Both the position numbers and the translations under genes were made by a program. A DNA stretch of 64,000 bases. Origin: Colocasia esculenta. Its lineage: Eukaryota > Streptophyta > Magnoliopsida > Alismatales > Araceae. Below the pieces are notes generated by a model that saw only the letters and a list, made by a program, of their open reading frames with translations, searched no databases and was not told where the DNA came from. Position 1 is the stretch's first letter; the number at the start of each line of letters is the position of its first letter. The DNA lies in assembly GCA_014218235.1 (NCBI GenBank), contig CM024766.1:74017207-74081206 (forward strand), written 5' to 3'. Positions 12,105 to 23,938 of this stretch are shown one piece after another.

Positions 12105-14176
12105 TGTAATTTTAATTAATTACATATATATATATATTTTGATGATTAACAAAACCAAACAAAAGTTTATCAATTATATCTAATGAATATTTCATAAGTC
12201 TAAAGTACAGGAAAAAATACCAAGGTCAAACAAGCGAATAAAGGTATGTATTACTTCTCTGAAGCTTTAATCTTTTCAATATGATATTTCTCTAAGTCTA
12301 TATCAACTTCTGTTGAAGTTCACAACGATTTCCTTACAAGACTGAAAAGTCATGTTGTTTCATTCAAGTCGATGCCACAACGACTCTATAAGTTACCGTA
12401 ATGATTTCTTTAGAGCCCGTAACGGCTTGCTCGTCACAACGACTCTATAAGTTACCGTAACGATTTCTTTAGAGCCCGTAACGACTTGCTCGTCACAACG
12501 ACTCTATAAGTTACCGTAACGATTTCTTTAGAGCCCGTAACGACTTGCTCGTCACAACGACTCTATAAGTTACCGTAACGATTTCTTTAGAGCCCATAAC
12601 GACTTGCCTGTCGCAACGACTCTATAAGTGACCGTAACGATTTCTTTAGAGCTCGTAACGACTTGCCTGTCGCAACGACTCTATAAGTGACCGTAACGAT
12701 TTCTTTAGAGCTCGTAACGACTTGCCTGTCGCAACGACTCTATAAGTATTCATAACGATTTCTTTAGAACTCACAACGACTTGCTCGCCATAACGATTCT
12801 ATAAGTATTCATAACGGTTTCTTTAGAACTCACAACGACTTGCTCGCCGTAACGTTTCCATAAGTATTCATAACGGTTTCTTTAGAACTCACAACGACTT
12901 GCTCGCCATAACGATTCTATAAGTATTCATAACGATTTCTTTAGAACTCACAACGACTTGCTCGCCATAACGATTCTATAAGTATTCATAACGATTTCTT
13001 TAGAACTCGTAACGATTTGTTATGTCTCATAACGACTTGGTCAACCTGACTTATTCATAACGATTTCATAAGTCGTATAATCATCGATTTCATATCTTTA
13101 TATCTTATTCATCTTAAAAGCGTTGACTAGTCAAAGTCCACATAGATATCTCTCTGTCACTTCTGCATTTATGAGATCTGAACGTATCTCTGCATGCATG
13201 CAGACAATATCATCCTTTATCGTGCTTACTCTGATTACGTCTTTTAGACTTAAGCTATTTGGCATTACTATTTTCATGTCTATTGCTACTGACGTTGACT
13301 GACATCAGAGACAGCTTAGCTGTCTGCTATTTGAGATTGACATTTGTGCAGACCTCTGAACTAGCTTCATGGTACAACGTTAAACAAAATAGAAGCCAAT
13401 GGATATTTCTGAAGATCTCATCTCTTTGCGTGCTCAAGTGATCAAAAGACTGTTGACTGGAAGCTTCCAAGACTCCAGATGTCATTCAGTCTAACGACTA
13501 CTCAAAAGAGAGACAACAGACACTTCAACGTTTAGATTTCAAATTGAAGATATAAATTCAAGTCAGAAGAACAGAAACAAAAAGAAGATATCGCGTATTC
13601 AAGCATTCAAATTCTTCTGAAGAGGTCCAGAGCCAAGAACTTCATTCCTCTTAGTTTTTGCTCTTTGCTCTCCACTAGTTTGTGAAAATCTTGAGAGAGC
13701 CCGTGTAGTTCTGAGAGTGTGCCTTGTTTAGATCTTTGCTCTCAGTTCTAGTTGCTTCAGATCCTTGCTTGTCAAAAGCTTGATCTAGGGGCTTGAATTT
13801 CATTCATTCTCTTTGTGTTGTTCCCTTCGGTTGTGAAGGAAGACCTGGTGTGGTATCCAGGGTGTTGTTCCCTTCGGGTGTGAAGGAAGACCAGCTGAGC
13901 TGGGTGTTGTAGCGTCCTTAGGGGGACTGTACCCTAGTTAGTGAAATCCTGAGGTGTTGCTCAGGGACTGGACGTAGGAATCCTAAGGAAAGGAGGTTCG
14001 AACCAGGATAATCCTTGTGTTGTGTGATTGTCTTCTTTGTGTGTTTGATATTTAAACTAACAGTCACTAACCTACTTCGAAGAACGTTTGTGTAAATGTT
14101 TTTTAGTTATAGGTATCTTCTAGATTAATTTTTAAAGACCCATTCACCCCCCCTCTGGGTTCGTCAACTGGTAACA
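12105..14176 (+). repeat. B 5' LTR
   Basis: The 3' end (GGTAACA) is fixed by the primer site two bases further on. The 5' edge is uncertain; TGTAATTTTAATTAATTAC beside a short TA run is the best candidate. It holds a 59-bp tandem array, a TATA box (TATAAATT at 13551), two copies of a GTTGTTCCCTTCGG element (13818 and 13864), and a poly-C run (about 14147-14152) close to the 3' end, as in Sireviruses. Confidence 0.7.
12371..13075 (+). repeat. 59-bp tandem array of AACGACTT/AACGATTT boxes in the B LTR
   Basis: About eleven copies of a 59-bp unit with three CG-containing boxes each (CAACGACTC, TAACGATTTC, TAACGACTTG). The array lies about 0.5 kb upstream of the TATA box. Early copies read GCCCGTAACG, later ones ACTCACAACG, so the array grew in at least two steps. 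Confidence 0.9.
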
Positions 14177-14178
14177 AG

Positions 14179-14190
14179 TGGTATCAGAGC
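14179..14190 (+). other. B primer-binding site (initiator Met tRNA)
   Basis: TGGTATCAGAGC, the standard Copia primer site complementary to initiator methionine tRNA, two bases after the LTR end. Confidence 0.9.
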
Positions 14191-14422
14191 GAGTCTCTTC
14201 GACAAAGAAAAAGGATCCAACGATTTGAAGAGTAAAGATCCATGGCAGCCCAAGGTAACTTTGAAGGTCAGTCTGTCAACCGACCCCCTCTCTTCGATGG
14301 TGAAGATTATCCTTATTGGAAGACCAGAATGGAATATTTTCTACAAGGCCACGATTATCAAATTTGGTCAATAGTAGAAGAAGGTGACCTGATTGTCACA
14401 AATGAGAAAGCACAATGGACAG

Positions 14423-16199
14423 ATGATTGAAGGATCGATAAAAGATGTGGACAAGATCTAGAAGGGGGGGGGGGGGGGTTGAATAGATCTAATACCAATT
14501 AACGCGGAAGCTTAAGCAATTTAAAATTACTTCGAATTAGAGATCAAATCACCCAAACAATTTAGTGATCTGAAGTGTGATTAGAGTGTGTGAGCAAATC
14601 AATTAGCAGTGTGAACAAAATCCCTATGCATGCATCTAGCGAGATACAAAGGCAAACCACAATTCAAACCAATGCACAGAGGATTTTTAGGTGGTTCAGA
14701 AATCACCTCCAGTGACTCCTACGTCCACCCCTCACACAGTGAGGCCACACAACTCAAAAACCCTGAGTACAACTCACACAGGAGCACGACGACTCCAAAC
14801 ACCCTTGAGCACGATGACTCAAAAACACCTGGAGCACGACGACTCCAAACTGAGCACGACGGCTCAAACAACAACCGGAGTACAACGAATCCAAATTGAG
14901 CACGACGGCTCAAACCACACAGTGAGTACGACGACTCACAAACTACTTAGCTCGACAGCTCACAAACAACTTGCTAGAAAAACACAAGACTCAGATCCTC
15001 TAGCAACAGATCTAGTCCAACAAGAGTTAATTCATGAGACTCATGCAACAATCCATGCACAATCTCAGAATCACTCAGAAGAACAAAGGTACATGAGGAA
15101 TTGTTTAAGAAAATCCTTGCTCTTCAATTATACTCCCTTGTAGAAAGTCGAATTGTGAAGAGCTTTGATCTCTGGAAGTTCCTGGGCGATGCTCTGCAGC
15201 CTGATCTTCAGGATCTTCCTTGAATTCTTCACAAGAGTCGGCTTCTACTTGATCTGCTTCCTTGAGGTGATTCACTTTCTTCTTCAACGATCAATCTCCA
15301 CTTCTCATGCTTGAACAGATGAGAATTTGGCTTGAGGAAGCACCAGGAAGGCAAGAACAGGGAGGAGAACTCCTCTAGCCGCCAACGGGATTTCTGGGAG
15401 GCTCTGAAAGGGTTCTTGCATGTTGGATAGCCAATAGAAGGGTATTTATACCCCTAATAGTCCAAATGTACCCTTGGGGGTCGTGGGCACACGATCCAAG
15501 GCTAATCCAACAGTTCCTTAGGGTGTCACGTGTCCAGGACAAAATTTAAGTCACAGAGATTCCGGAGTGTGTCGACCTGCCCATGAGGTGTGTCGACACA
15601 CTGTCCCAGACTGGCAAATCAATTCCCTGGGAGAGGTCTCTAGTGTCGACCTGAGATGATCCAGTGTCGACACTATGTCCCAAACAGCAAAACATGCCTT
15701 CTGGGAGAGCCATCTAGTGTCGACCTGCCTGCATTTGGTGTCGACCTGCTTTACCCATCTGAAAAACAGGCCTTCTGGGAAGGCTCTCTAGTGTCGACAC
15801 TATCTGATTTAGTGTCGACCTGAGATAGAAGCCTGTTAACATATTTCTCTGGGATCTGTCTCTAGTGTCGACCTGCCCTGGATTAGTGTCGACACTAGTT
15901 AATCATTTCTTCACCTTTTGCCTTAGATCTTGGAACATTGTGTCGACACTAGTATGAGGTGTGTCGACACCATCCTTGCAATAAATGTTTGTCCCTGAGA
16001 AATAAACACATAAATCATTAGTTAACTATATTATCATGAATATCAATGATAAATGTGCTTGGAAACATGTTTTTTGAATACTGTTATTTCAGGTGTGATG
16101 TATTTCACATGTTCCAATTGTTATGCATTAAAATCACAGCTTGTCATCATCAAAATGTGAGGAGAAATGAATTATATTCACACTCAACCCAACAATGAT
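14423..16199 (-). mobile_element. A: solo LTR of the C family, TSD ATGAT
   Basis: The LTR is 14428-16194 (1767 bp), reading TGTTGGGTTGAGTG... to ...CGATCCTTCA on the minus strand, with ATGAT on both sides (14423-14427, 16195-16199). Its ends match element C's LTR (TGAAGGATCG on the plus strand), but the interior differs clearly, so it is a related subfamily. A minus-strand TATA box (TATAAATA) is at 15443-15450 and a long G run (14460-14476) is the poly-C signal on the minus strand. It was inserted in gag of B and has lost its internal part. Confidence 0.9.
15568..15975 (-). repeat. GTGTCGACCTG / GTGTCGACAC box array in solo LTR A
   Basis: About fourteen GTCGAC boxes occur, many in pairs of one palindromic (GTGTCGACAC) and one half-type (GTGTCGACCTG) copy with 15-30 bp between. 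They lie 0.1-0.5 kb upstream of the TATA box on the minus strand. Confidence 0.9.
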
Positions 16200-17828
16200 G
16201 ACAGGAAGAAAATTTCCTTGAATTGCAAAGCTAAGTGCATCCTTTGCTGTGTTTTGAGTAAGAAGGAATTCAACCGAATTTCAGCCTGCAAATCCTCAAT
16301 GGAAATGTGGGAAAAGCTTAGGATTACTTATGAAGGTACAGACAAAGTAAAGGAGACAAGAATCGACATTCTTGTCACTCAGTATGAAAGATTTCAGATG
16401 CAGTCAGGTGAGTCAATCACTCAAATGTTCAGTCGATTCACCGATATCACCAATGGTTTAGCCAGTCTAGGGAAGACTTATGAGATTGCAGATATGGTAA
16501 GGAAAATTCTTAGATCCTTGCCATCCTCGTGGACACCAAAGGTCACAGCTATAGAAGAAGCTAATGACCTGAAGAGAATGTCAGTAGAGAAGCTCATTGG
16601 GTCCCTCATGGCCCATGAGATCAACATGGAAAGGCTAGGAGAGTCATCTAGCAGAAAGAAGCACTCCAATGCTTTGAAAGCAGAAGAAGATTCACCAGAA
16701 GCCAGCTCAAATGAAAGTGAAAGCGATGAGGACAGTGAAAATGAAGAAGCAATGCTCTCTAGGAGATTGTAACGGATCTTGGCCAAGAAGAAAAAGTTTC
16801 AATCCGATAGAAGGCACTTTAAGAAAAACAAGGACTTGAAAAGATCAGATGGTAAAGAAATGAAGAAAGGAGAAACCATCTGCTACGAATGTAAAAAGCC
16901 TGGACACATCAAAGCTGATTGTCCAAAATTTAAGAAACCAAAATTCAGAAAGAAAGAGAGCTCCAAGAAGTTCAGAAAGTATAAGAAGAAGGCAATGGCA
17001 GTAGCATGGGAGAATAGTAGTGACTTAGACAGTGAATCAAGCTCATGCAGCGATGAAGAAAAAGCCAACTTAGCCTTCATGGCAAATGTTGATGAAAAGG
17101 TAACCTCTGACTCCTCCTTCGATTCATGTAATGATTCTGATTCAGATAACTTAGAGGAAGCATTTAATGAATTGTATAATAAGTACAAAGAAGTAACTAA
17201 ACTATTAAAAGCAAGTAAGAAAAACAATACCTGTTTAGAAAACACTAATTCTGATTTAAAAACAGAAAATGAAGAGTTAGAAAAACAAACAATCGAAGTT
17301 AAAAGAAGAAATGAATTACTCTGTAAAGATTTGAAAGATAAAAATAAATAAATAAATAACTAAATTAGAGAAACAAGCAAGTTCAGATGAACTGAAAACT
17401 GAAATCAAAACACTAACAGAAGAAAATATACAGTTATCTAGCACATTAGAAAAATTCACTAATGGTAAAAACTCCCTCATATTAAAAGGTGCTAGAAGAT
17501 CAGGTAAGAGGGAAAATGGATTAGGATATACACCCCCAGATAATAAAGAAACCATAATTTATCCTAAAACATATCCAACACCAAAATTTGTACTTGAACA
17601 AGATATAGCATACAAAGCTGATTTCAGATATATAGAAAAAGTAACCAAATTATCCTGTTGTAGTGACTGCAACAAGTTAGGACATATCATAACGACATGC
17701 CCAACAAGACATAAGAAATGGATAATAAAAGGCAAAATAAATGATACTAACCCATCAGGACCCAAAAGAACTTGGGTACCTAAAACTTGATGTTTTTATT
17801 TCAAGACATCTCTCGAGCATCCAAATAG

Positions 17829-19440
17829 TATTTGGATAGCGGGTGCTCAAGGCACATGTCAGGAAACCAGAAGTTATTCTCTCATCTCCAAGCCGAAGAA
17901 GGAACAGTTACTTATGGAGATAATGGGAAAGGAACCGTGATAGGCAGTGGCTCTGTGAATAACAAAGGAAAAACAGTCATAGAAGATGTGTTATTAGTCA
18001 AGGGATTAAAGCACAATCTCATTAGCATCAGCCAGCTGTGTGACAGAGGCCATCAGATCAAGTTTCAAGAGTCGAAGTGCAGCATACTGAAGGATGGAGC
18101 AGTCATCTTTCAAGCTAATAGAGAAAAGAATTTGTATGTGCTCTATCTTGAAGAACTCAAGGTTCAGAATGTTTGTCTGGCAGCAAATAAAGATAAATCT
18201 ACTGAATTATGGCACAGACGACTAGGACATTGCAGCATAGATGGCATGAGAAAATTGCTGAAGAAGAATCTTGTGGAAGGTCTACCTAAGGTTAGTACAA
18301 AATTGGATGGTGTATGTAAACCTTGTGCTAAGGGAAAGCACACCAAAGGCTCCTTCAAGTCAAAGACGGTGGTGACCACCTCAAAACCCTTAGAGCTCCT
18401 TCATATGGATCTATTTGGGCCAATGAGGACTACCAGTCTTGGAGGAAAGAATTTTGGATTTGTCATAGTTGATGACTACTCAAGATTCACATGGGTATCA
18501 TTCCTAGAGCATAAAGATGACACTTTTGAAAACTTCGTCAGCTTCAGTAAGAAAGTTCAGAAAGATCAGAAGTTCAGCATTGTGTCTATCCGATCAGATC
18601 ATGGTGGTGAATTTCAGAATGAAAAGTTTGCTAGATTCTGTGATGATCAGGGAATTGAGCATAATTTCTCAGCACCAAGAACACCACAGCAAAATGGTAT
18701 CGCTGAAAGAAAGAATAGAACCCTATTAGATATGGCAAGAACTATGCTCTCAGAATATGATCTGCCAAGATACTTCTGGGCTGAAGCAGTCAACACAGCA
18801 AACTACATTATCAACCGAGTAATGATCAGGCCAATCCTGAAGAAGACTGCATATGAATTGTTCAAAGGGAAGAAGCCAAAGATCAGCCACTTCAGGACTT
18901 TTGGATGTCCTTGCTTCATTCACAACAATGGAAAAAGGGACATTGGTAAGTTGGATACTAAATCAGATGAAGGCATCTTTATGGGGTACACCTCTAAACC
19001 CAAAGGCTATAGAGTATTTAACAAACGTACTTTATTGATTGAACAGTCTGTACATATTATTTTTGATGAAACTAAACCTTCCTTGAGAAAGGAAGTAGAT
19101 AGTGATAATGAGGAAACAGATGAACTGTCCAAGAAACTAAAAGACTCATCAATTGAGGAGAAGGATGATCCACCTCTGGAAGACCTTCAACAAGAAGAAC
19201 TTACTCATGAAAATCTTCCAAAGGAGTGGAGATACAAGAAAGATCACCCACTTGAGAATATTATTGGTGATCCATCCATAGGGGTAAGAACAAGAGGTAA
19301 TATTATTCCTTCTGATTACCTAGCTTTTGTTTCTAAAATAGAGCCTAGGACAGTCAATGAAGCTCTTTCTGATGAATCTTGGATAGTAGCCATGCAAGAT
19401 GAATTAAATCAATTCAAGAGAAACCAAGTATGGTCACTTG
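17829..19440 (+). pseudogene. B pol fragment: protease and integrase, truncated by insertion
   Basis: The protease active site LDSGCSRHMSG starts at 17832, followed by the GAG-pre-integrase HHCC region (LWHRRLGHCS, then CKPCAKGKH) and the integrase core with its three acidic positions in HMDLFGP, RSDHGGEFQN and GIAERKNRT. A linker follows, and the frame ends near NQVWSLV where element C was inserted. The gag frame continues past its TGA to NSIW just before the protease. The frame then changes, consistent with a 4-bp loss at about 17830. So gag and pol were probably one frame divided by one stop codon, as known for SIRE-type elements. RT and RNase H are missing. Confidence 0.85.
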
Positions 19441-19718
19441 TGAAGGATCGAAATAAATGTGTGGAAAAGATCTAGAAGGGGGGGGATGAATAGATCTTAG
19501 CCACTTTTGCGGAAGCTTAAATAATTTTAAAACTATTTAGAATCAGAGGCAATAATATCAGTGAAAAGCTGCTGATCTGATTAGATTGGAGTGAGTTGAA
19601 AAACTTAGATGAGAATCAAGTTGATTAAGTGAATTAGAAACGAGTCCTATGCAAGCATCTAGCGGATGAACCAGTCAAACCACAGAACACAAATGCACAA
19701 GGATTTTTAGGTGGTTCG
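19441..19718 (-). repeat. C 3' LTR, terminal segment
   Basis: The U5 end of C's 3' LTR (TGAAGGATCG on the plus strand), including a G run at about 19478-19487 (poly-C signal on the minus strand). It matches 37264-37541 throughout by eye. It is cut at 19718 by element D, with GTTCG as the duplicated target. Confidence 0.9.
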
Positions 19719-21633
19719 TGTTGGCCCTTCTGGTACGGCAGCAAGCAAACCTAGAGGGGGGGTGAATTGGTTTTTATGAAATCTGAAATAGAATCTTAAA
19801 CACAGAAAATATCACTTGAAAGTTTGGTTAGTTTAGTGTGATAAAGAGTAGCAGTGCGGAAGCAAATAAACAATCACACAAGGACACAGGAGATTTATCC
19901 TGGTTCGGCCCTTCCCACATGGAAGTCCTACGTCCAGTCCCCAAGCAAACTCTTGGGATTTCACTAACCAAGGGTACAGTCCCCCTTATGGACCTTACAA
20001 CACCCTGGATCCCCCACCAGGTCTTCTTCTCTTTCCCGGGCAAGAAGGCAGCCCACTTCTCTTACAGGTAAAGAAGCCAACCTCCTGGAACAAACCCCAG
20101 TGCGGTTCTGCTAGACACAAACCCCTAGCTGGGTTGACAACTGGTACAAACCCCAGTTAGGTTCTGCTAGACACCAACCCCTAGCTGGGTTAACTACTGT
20201 ATACAGTCCTACAGCTGGACACAGATCTTTCTTAGAAAGATCAGACTGAGAGACCTTACAAGATGAACACTCATGTAAAGCTCACAGTCCCAAACTCTCC
20301 CCAGATATACAATGAGCTCGGAGAGAAAACAGAAGAGAGAAAAGAAGGCTCGAATGCTTGAAAGCTTGGAAGCTTGAGAGCTTGAAATGCTTTGAATGCT
20401 TCTTCTTGGCTCAGGCTCTTTCTCTCTTTCCTTGAGTGTATGTGGCGTGAAGGTGCTTCTCACAGATGTACACTCCTTCAAAGATATTCAGGAAAAGGCT
20501 CTTGTTGTTCTTCAGCAATGCTCCATCTTTTATATTGAGCAGCTTTGAACAAATCCGTTGAAGAGATAGCCGTTTGAGTTTTGGATCCGTTGGAGTTCTG
20601 ACCGTTGCTTATCTTCTCTTCATTTGTCTTAATCAGACTCTGGTGGTCTTCGATGTTGAAAATAGAGGTCATATCTTTTTGACAAGACTCTGAAATATGC
20701 ATGCAGCTTTTTGTCAGAAGATATTTGACTTTTCATTTAAGCGCCAAGCATATTTGAAATATAAAAGCAATCTGTGTTTCAACAGAATCCATGAAGAAAT
20801 CATTATGAGCATGACTTATGAAATCGTTATTGTGAAGAGTCGTTGCTCATTTAAAAACAAGTCGATGTGAACAAATCGTTGTGAGAGCAAGTCGTTGCGC
20901 TCACTTATAGAATCGTTATGAGATCGACTTCTTACTAAATCAATGCGCTTAAAGAGGAAATCGTTATGGCATCGACTTCTTAACAAATTGTTGTAAACAC
21001 TTATGAAATCGTTATGGCATCGACTTCTTAACAAATCGTTTCGGTCACTTAAGAAATCGTTATGGCATCGACTTCTTAACAAATTGTTGTAAACACTTAT
21101 GAAATCGTTATGGCATCGACTTCTTAACAAATCGTTTCGGTCACTTAAGAAATCGTTATGGGAACGACTTCTTATCAAATCAATACGCTCAAAGAAGAAA
21201 TCGTTACGAATACTTATGAAATCGTTATGGCATCGACTTCTTGACAAATTGTTGTAAACACTTATGAAATCGTTATGGCATCGACTTCTTAACAAATCGT
21301 TTCGGTCACTTAAGAAATCGTTATGGGAACGACTTCTTATCAAATCAATACGCTCAAAGAAGAAATCGTTACGAATACTTATGAAATCGTTATGGCATCG
21401 ACTTCTTAACAAATCGTTGCGGCGCTTGATACTTTGGCACTTTAAACAGAAATCAATGTATATTGATTAAACATCGATTTTATCATTTTAGTGCGCCAAA
21501 TATTGCATCAATGAAAGACTTAGCTTTTGCTATGAGATTGATGCGACACAGATGAAACAAAAATATTCATTATGTTATCATCATAAGTTTTGTTATCACC
21601 AAAATACAAGAACAAATAGAGAGTGGTTCAACA
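19719..21633 (-). repeat. D 3' LTR
   Basis: Minus strand TGTTGAACCACTC... to ...GGGCCAACA. It contains the poly-C signal (a G run on the plus strand, about 19754-19762), a TATA box (TATAAAAG on the minus strand, 20527-20534) and the CG-box array. The polypurine tract abuts its upstream end. Confidence 0.95.
20818..21425 (-). repeat. AACGATTT/AAGTCGAT box array in the D 3' LTR
   Basis: Repeats of roughly 30-80 bp combine CATAACGATTTC, AAGAAGTCGATGC and AACGATTTG on the minus strand, about 0.3-0.9 kb upstream of the TATA box. The box CATAACGATTTC is shared with the 59-bp array of element B. Because many repeat lengths are multiples of three, a 198-codon frame stays open; I do not call it a gene. 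Confidence 0.9.
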
Positions 21634-22084
21634 ATCTCCCCCTTTTTGGTGATGACAAAATTTATGTGAATTTTCTGATAAAAATGTATATAGCATAGAG
21701 GTTAGCATAGAGGTTTCAGAAAATTCATACAAACTCTCCCCCTTTTTGTCACTAACCAAAAAGGAAGGATCTTACCATGCATTCTCTCCCCTTGAGAAAA
21801 TTTCTTACCATTGAGGGGTTCAACAATAATAGATATTCAATGAATAACTTCCCCTTAGTGAAGGCTCCCCCTGAGTATGAGACTCCCCCTTAGTCTGTGC
21901 TCCCCCTGAGCATGAGAGACTCCACCTGAATGAAACTTGAAAATAATTATTAGTAATATTTTAAAATTTACGAATAAATTAATGACTACTCCCTCTTCAG
22001 ATATGAGATGGATGAAGAGTTGGCAGTCTTTAGTGCCTTGAGCATCCTTTGTTCCTGATGCCCCAAGACTATCCTGCAAATGAG
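21634..22084 (-). other. D 3' untranslated region with clustered polypurine tracts
   Basis: The minus strand has a polypurine tract (AAAAAGGGGGAGA, 21636-21649) next to the 3' LTR. More copies of the GGGGGAG type lie near 21738, 21784, 21868, 21884 and 21901. Several polypurine copies before the 3' LTR are a described Sirevirus trait. Confidence 0.85.
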
Positions 22085-23875
22085 CTACTCAGAAGTAGGT
22101 ACCCAAATAATTTTGGGTCCTTGATCGTTAGATATATAAAAATAGCCTTTAGGTATCCAAACTAGGTGCTTAGTTGTGCATGTGTTCACAGTGTGTCCTA
22201 GTTTATTGCAATGAGAGCAGCAGTGAATATAATTTGTTTTGCAGTTCTTATTGCCTTTGTGATGCATAGTTGGATCATAATTTTTAGAAACCTTTTTCTT
22301 TTGATAAAGCTTGGTTGTTTCAGGTTCCTTTTTCTGAGACATTTTGGTTTCTTTTACAAATTTTGGTAAAGGATATTTTCCTGAGTTTATTACTTGTTTT
22401 CCTTTTTCTGGAGGTGTATAACCAAGCCCTTGTTTGTCATTTCCAGATTTTGATCCTTTTAAGCATAGGGCTAAAGATGTTTTCCCTCTAGTTAATTTAC
22501 TAACTGATTCTTTTAAATAGAGATTTTCTTCAGTTAGAGTTTTTAATTTTTCTTCTAATTCTAACTTCTCTTTGTTCTTGCTTTTCAAATCTTCATTTAA
22601 AAGATAATTTTTATCTTTATATTCTTTTAATTGATCTTCTAATTGTTCCATTTCTGATTTAAGATCAGAGTTAGTGTTTTCCAAACAAGTAAGGTTGTTC
22701 TTGATATTTTTCAATTCTTTTACAACAACCTTGTGTTTATCATAAAGTTCATTAAAAACATGATCTAAATCTTCAGATTCTGATCCTGAATCTGTGCAAG
22801 AATCAAAAGATGAGTTAAGATGTACCTCATCTAGTCCTACCATGAGGGCTAGATTTACCTGCTCTTTTTCCGAATCTGAGCTTGATGATTCTGAGCTTGT
22901 GACCTCATCATTTTCCCAAGCAGCTGCCATTGCTTTTCTTTTGAATTTCTTGTGCTGCTTCTTGGGCTTTTCTGGTTGACCAGTCTTCTTGAGTCTTGGA
23001 CAATCTGGTCTCAGATGTCCAGGTTTTCTGCATTCATAGCAGACTGGTCCTTTTTCCTTTTTCTCTTTTCTTTGGATCCTTCTTGATCCGTTTTTCTTCT
23101 TCTTCAAAATTTTCTGAAGCTTGGACAATACTTCATCCATATTACAGTCTTCAGAATCTACATCCTGGGAACTAGAAGAAGAGATGGAAGGAGTGGCTAC
23201 AACTTTAAGAGCGTTAGTGCATTTCATTTTAGATGAACTTTCAGATAATCGCTCCATATTTATTTCATGTGCCATGAGAGAACCTATCAGATTATCAATC
23301 GATAATTTGGTCAAGTCATGGGCTTCTTCTATGGCCGTTACCTTAGGTGTCCATGAAATAGTTAAGGACCTAAGTATTTTTCTAACGATTTCTTCATTAG
23401 GAAGAATTTTTCCAAGAGAATTTAAACCTACTACTATACTTGAAAATCTGTTATACATAGTAGTAATGTTTTCATTTGGAAGCATTTTAAATTGTTCATA
23501 TTGTGAAACAAGAATATCTATTCTAGTTTGTTTCACTTTATCCGTTCCTTCATAAGTTACTTGCAGTTTATCCCATATTTCTTTTGCAGATTTACATGCA
23601 GATACTCTACTGAATTCTCTTTTAGATAAAGCGCAACAAAGATAGTTTTTAGCTTTAAAGTTTAAGGATAGCTTAACCTTGTCTGTTGCTGTAATAGCTG
23701 AAGTACCTGGAATAGGAGTAATAACATAATCACCTTCCTCAATTACCTGCCACAGATCAAAGTCTGTGCCTCGAATGAAGCATTCCATTCTCATCTTCCA
23801 GTATTGGTAGTCCTCTCCATCAAAGAATGGAGGTCTGGTGACTGATTGTCCTTCAGCATATCCTTGAGCTGCCAT
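22085..23875 (-). CDS. D gag, intact, 596 aa
   Basis: The only ORF of element D. It begins MAAQGYAEGQSVTRPPFFDG, 45 bases after the primer site, and ends WVPTSE. A short N-terminal segment (residues about 15-50, DUF4219-like) is followed by the UBN2/gag-polypeptide domain (about 70-205), which forms the Copia capsid. A Lys-rich stretch then leads into a zinc knuckle CYECRKPGHLRPDC near residue 280. An acidic Ser-rich linker and a long coiled coil rich in Glu, Lys and Leu (about 365-475) follow. A second knuckle, CSHCNKLGHTVNTC, lies near residue 550. The protein should package RNA and form particles. Lacking pol, D needs RT, protease and integrase from another copy. No stop or frameshift is seen. 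Confidence 0.95.
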   Translation of the reverse strand: MAAQGYAEGQSVTRPPFFDGEDYQYWKMRMECFIRGTDFDLWQVIEEGDYVITPIPGTSAITATDKVKLSLNFKAKNYLCCALSKREFSRVSACKSAKEIWDKLQVTYEGTDKVKQTRIDILVSQYEQFKMLPNENITTMYNRFSSIVVGLNSLGKILPNEEIVRKILRSLTISWTPKVTAIEEAHDLTKLSIDNLIGSLMAHEINMERLSESSSKMKCTNALKVVATPSISSSSSQDVDSEDCNMDEVLSKLQKILKKKKNGSRRIQRKEKKEKGPVCYECRKPGHLRPDCPRLKKTGQPEKPKKQHKKFKRKAMAAAWENDEVTSSESSSSDSEKEQVNLALMVGLDEVHLNSSFDSCTDSGSESEDLDHVFNELYDKHKVVVKELKNIKNNLTCLENTNSDLKSEMEQLEDQLKEYKDKNYLLNEDLKSKNKEKLELEEKLKTLTEENLYLKESVSKLTRGKTSLALCLKGSKSGNDKQGLGYTPPEKGKQVINSGKYPLPKFVKETKMSQKKEPETTKLYQKKKVSKNYDPTMHHKGNKNCKTNYIHCCSHCNKLGHTVNTCTTKHLVWIPKGYFYISNDQGPKIIWVPTSE

Positions 23876-23922
23876 GGATCTTTACTCTAAGATCGTTGGA
23901 TCTTCTTTGAATGATCAGAGAC

Positions 23923-23936
23923 CCGCTCTGATACCA
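23923..23936 (-). other. D primer-binding site (initiator Met tRNA)
   Basis: Minus strand TGGTATCAGAGCGG, two bases after the 5' LTR end at 23939. Confidence 0.9.
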
Positions 23937-23938
23937 CT

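Larger units (their letters stand above)
14242..17790 (+). pseudogene. B gag, interrupted
   Basis: The frame starts at ATG 14242 (MAAQGNFEGQSVNRPP), is split at codon 62 by a solo LTR (14428-16194, plus duplicated ATGAT) and continues at 16200. The central part is a UBN2/gag-polypeptide domain with the stretch TRIDILVTQYERFQM. A zinc knuckle CYECKKPGHIKADC lies near 16880-16925 and a second, CSDCNKLGHIITTC, near 17661-17702. Further damage is visible: an in-frame TAA at 16770-16772, and a small AAAT duplication around 17341-17360 that creates stops and shifts the frame. Gag ends with TGA at 17788-17790. Close relative: the intact gag of element D. Confidence 0.85.
12105..19440 (+). mobile_element. 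B: Sirevirus-like Copia element, 5' part, broken by two insertions
   Basis: In order: 5' LTR (about 12105-14176), primer site, gag broken by a solo LTR, second half of gag, then protease and integrase. Pol stops at 19440 where element C was inserted. The expected RT, RNase H and 3' LTR are not found after C because the assembly is interrupted by the N gap. In-frame stops and a small deletion near the protease show it is not active. Confidence 0.85.
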
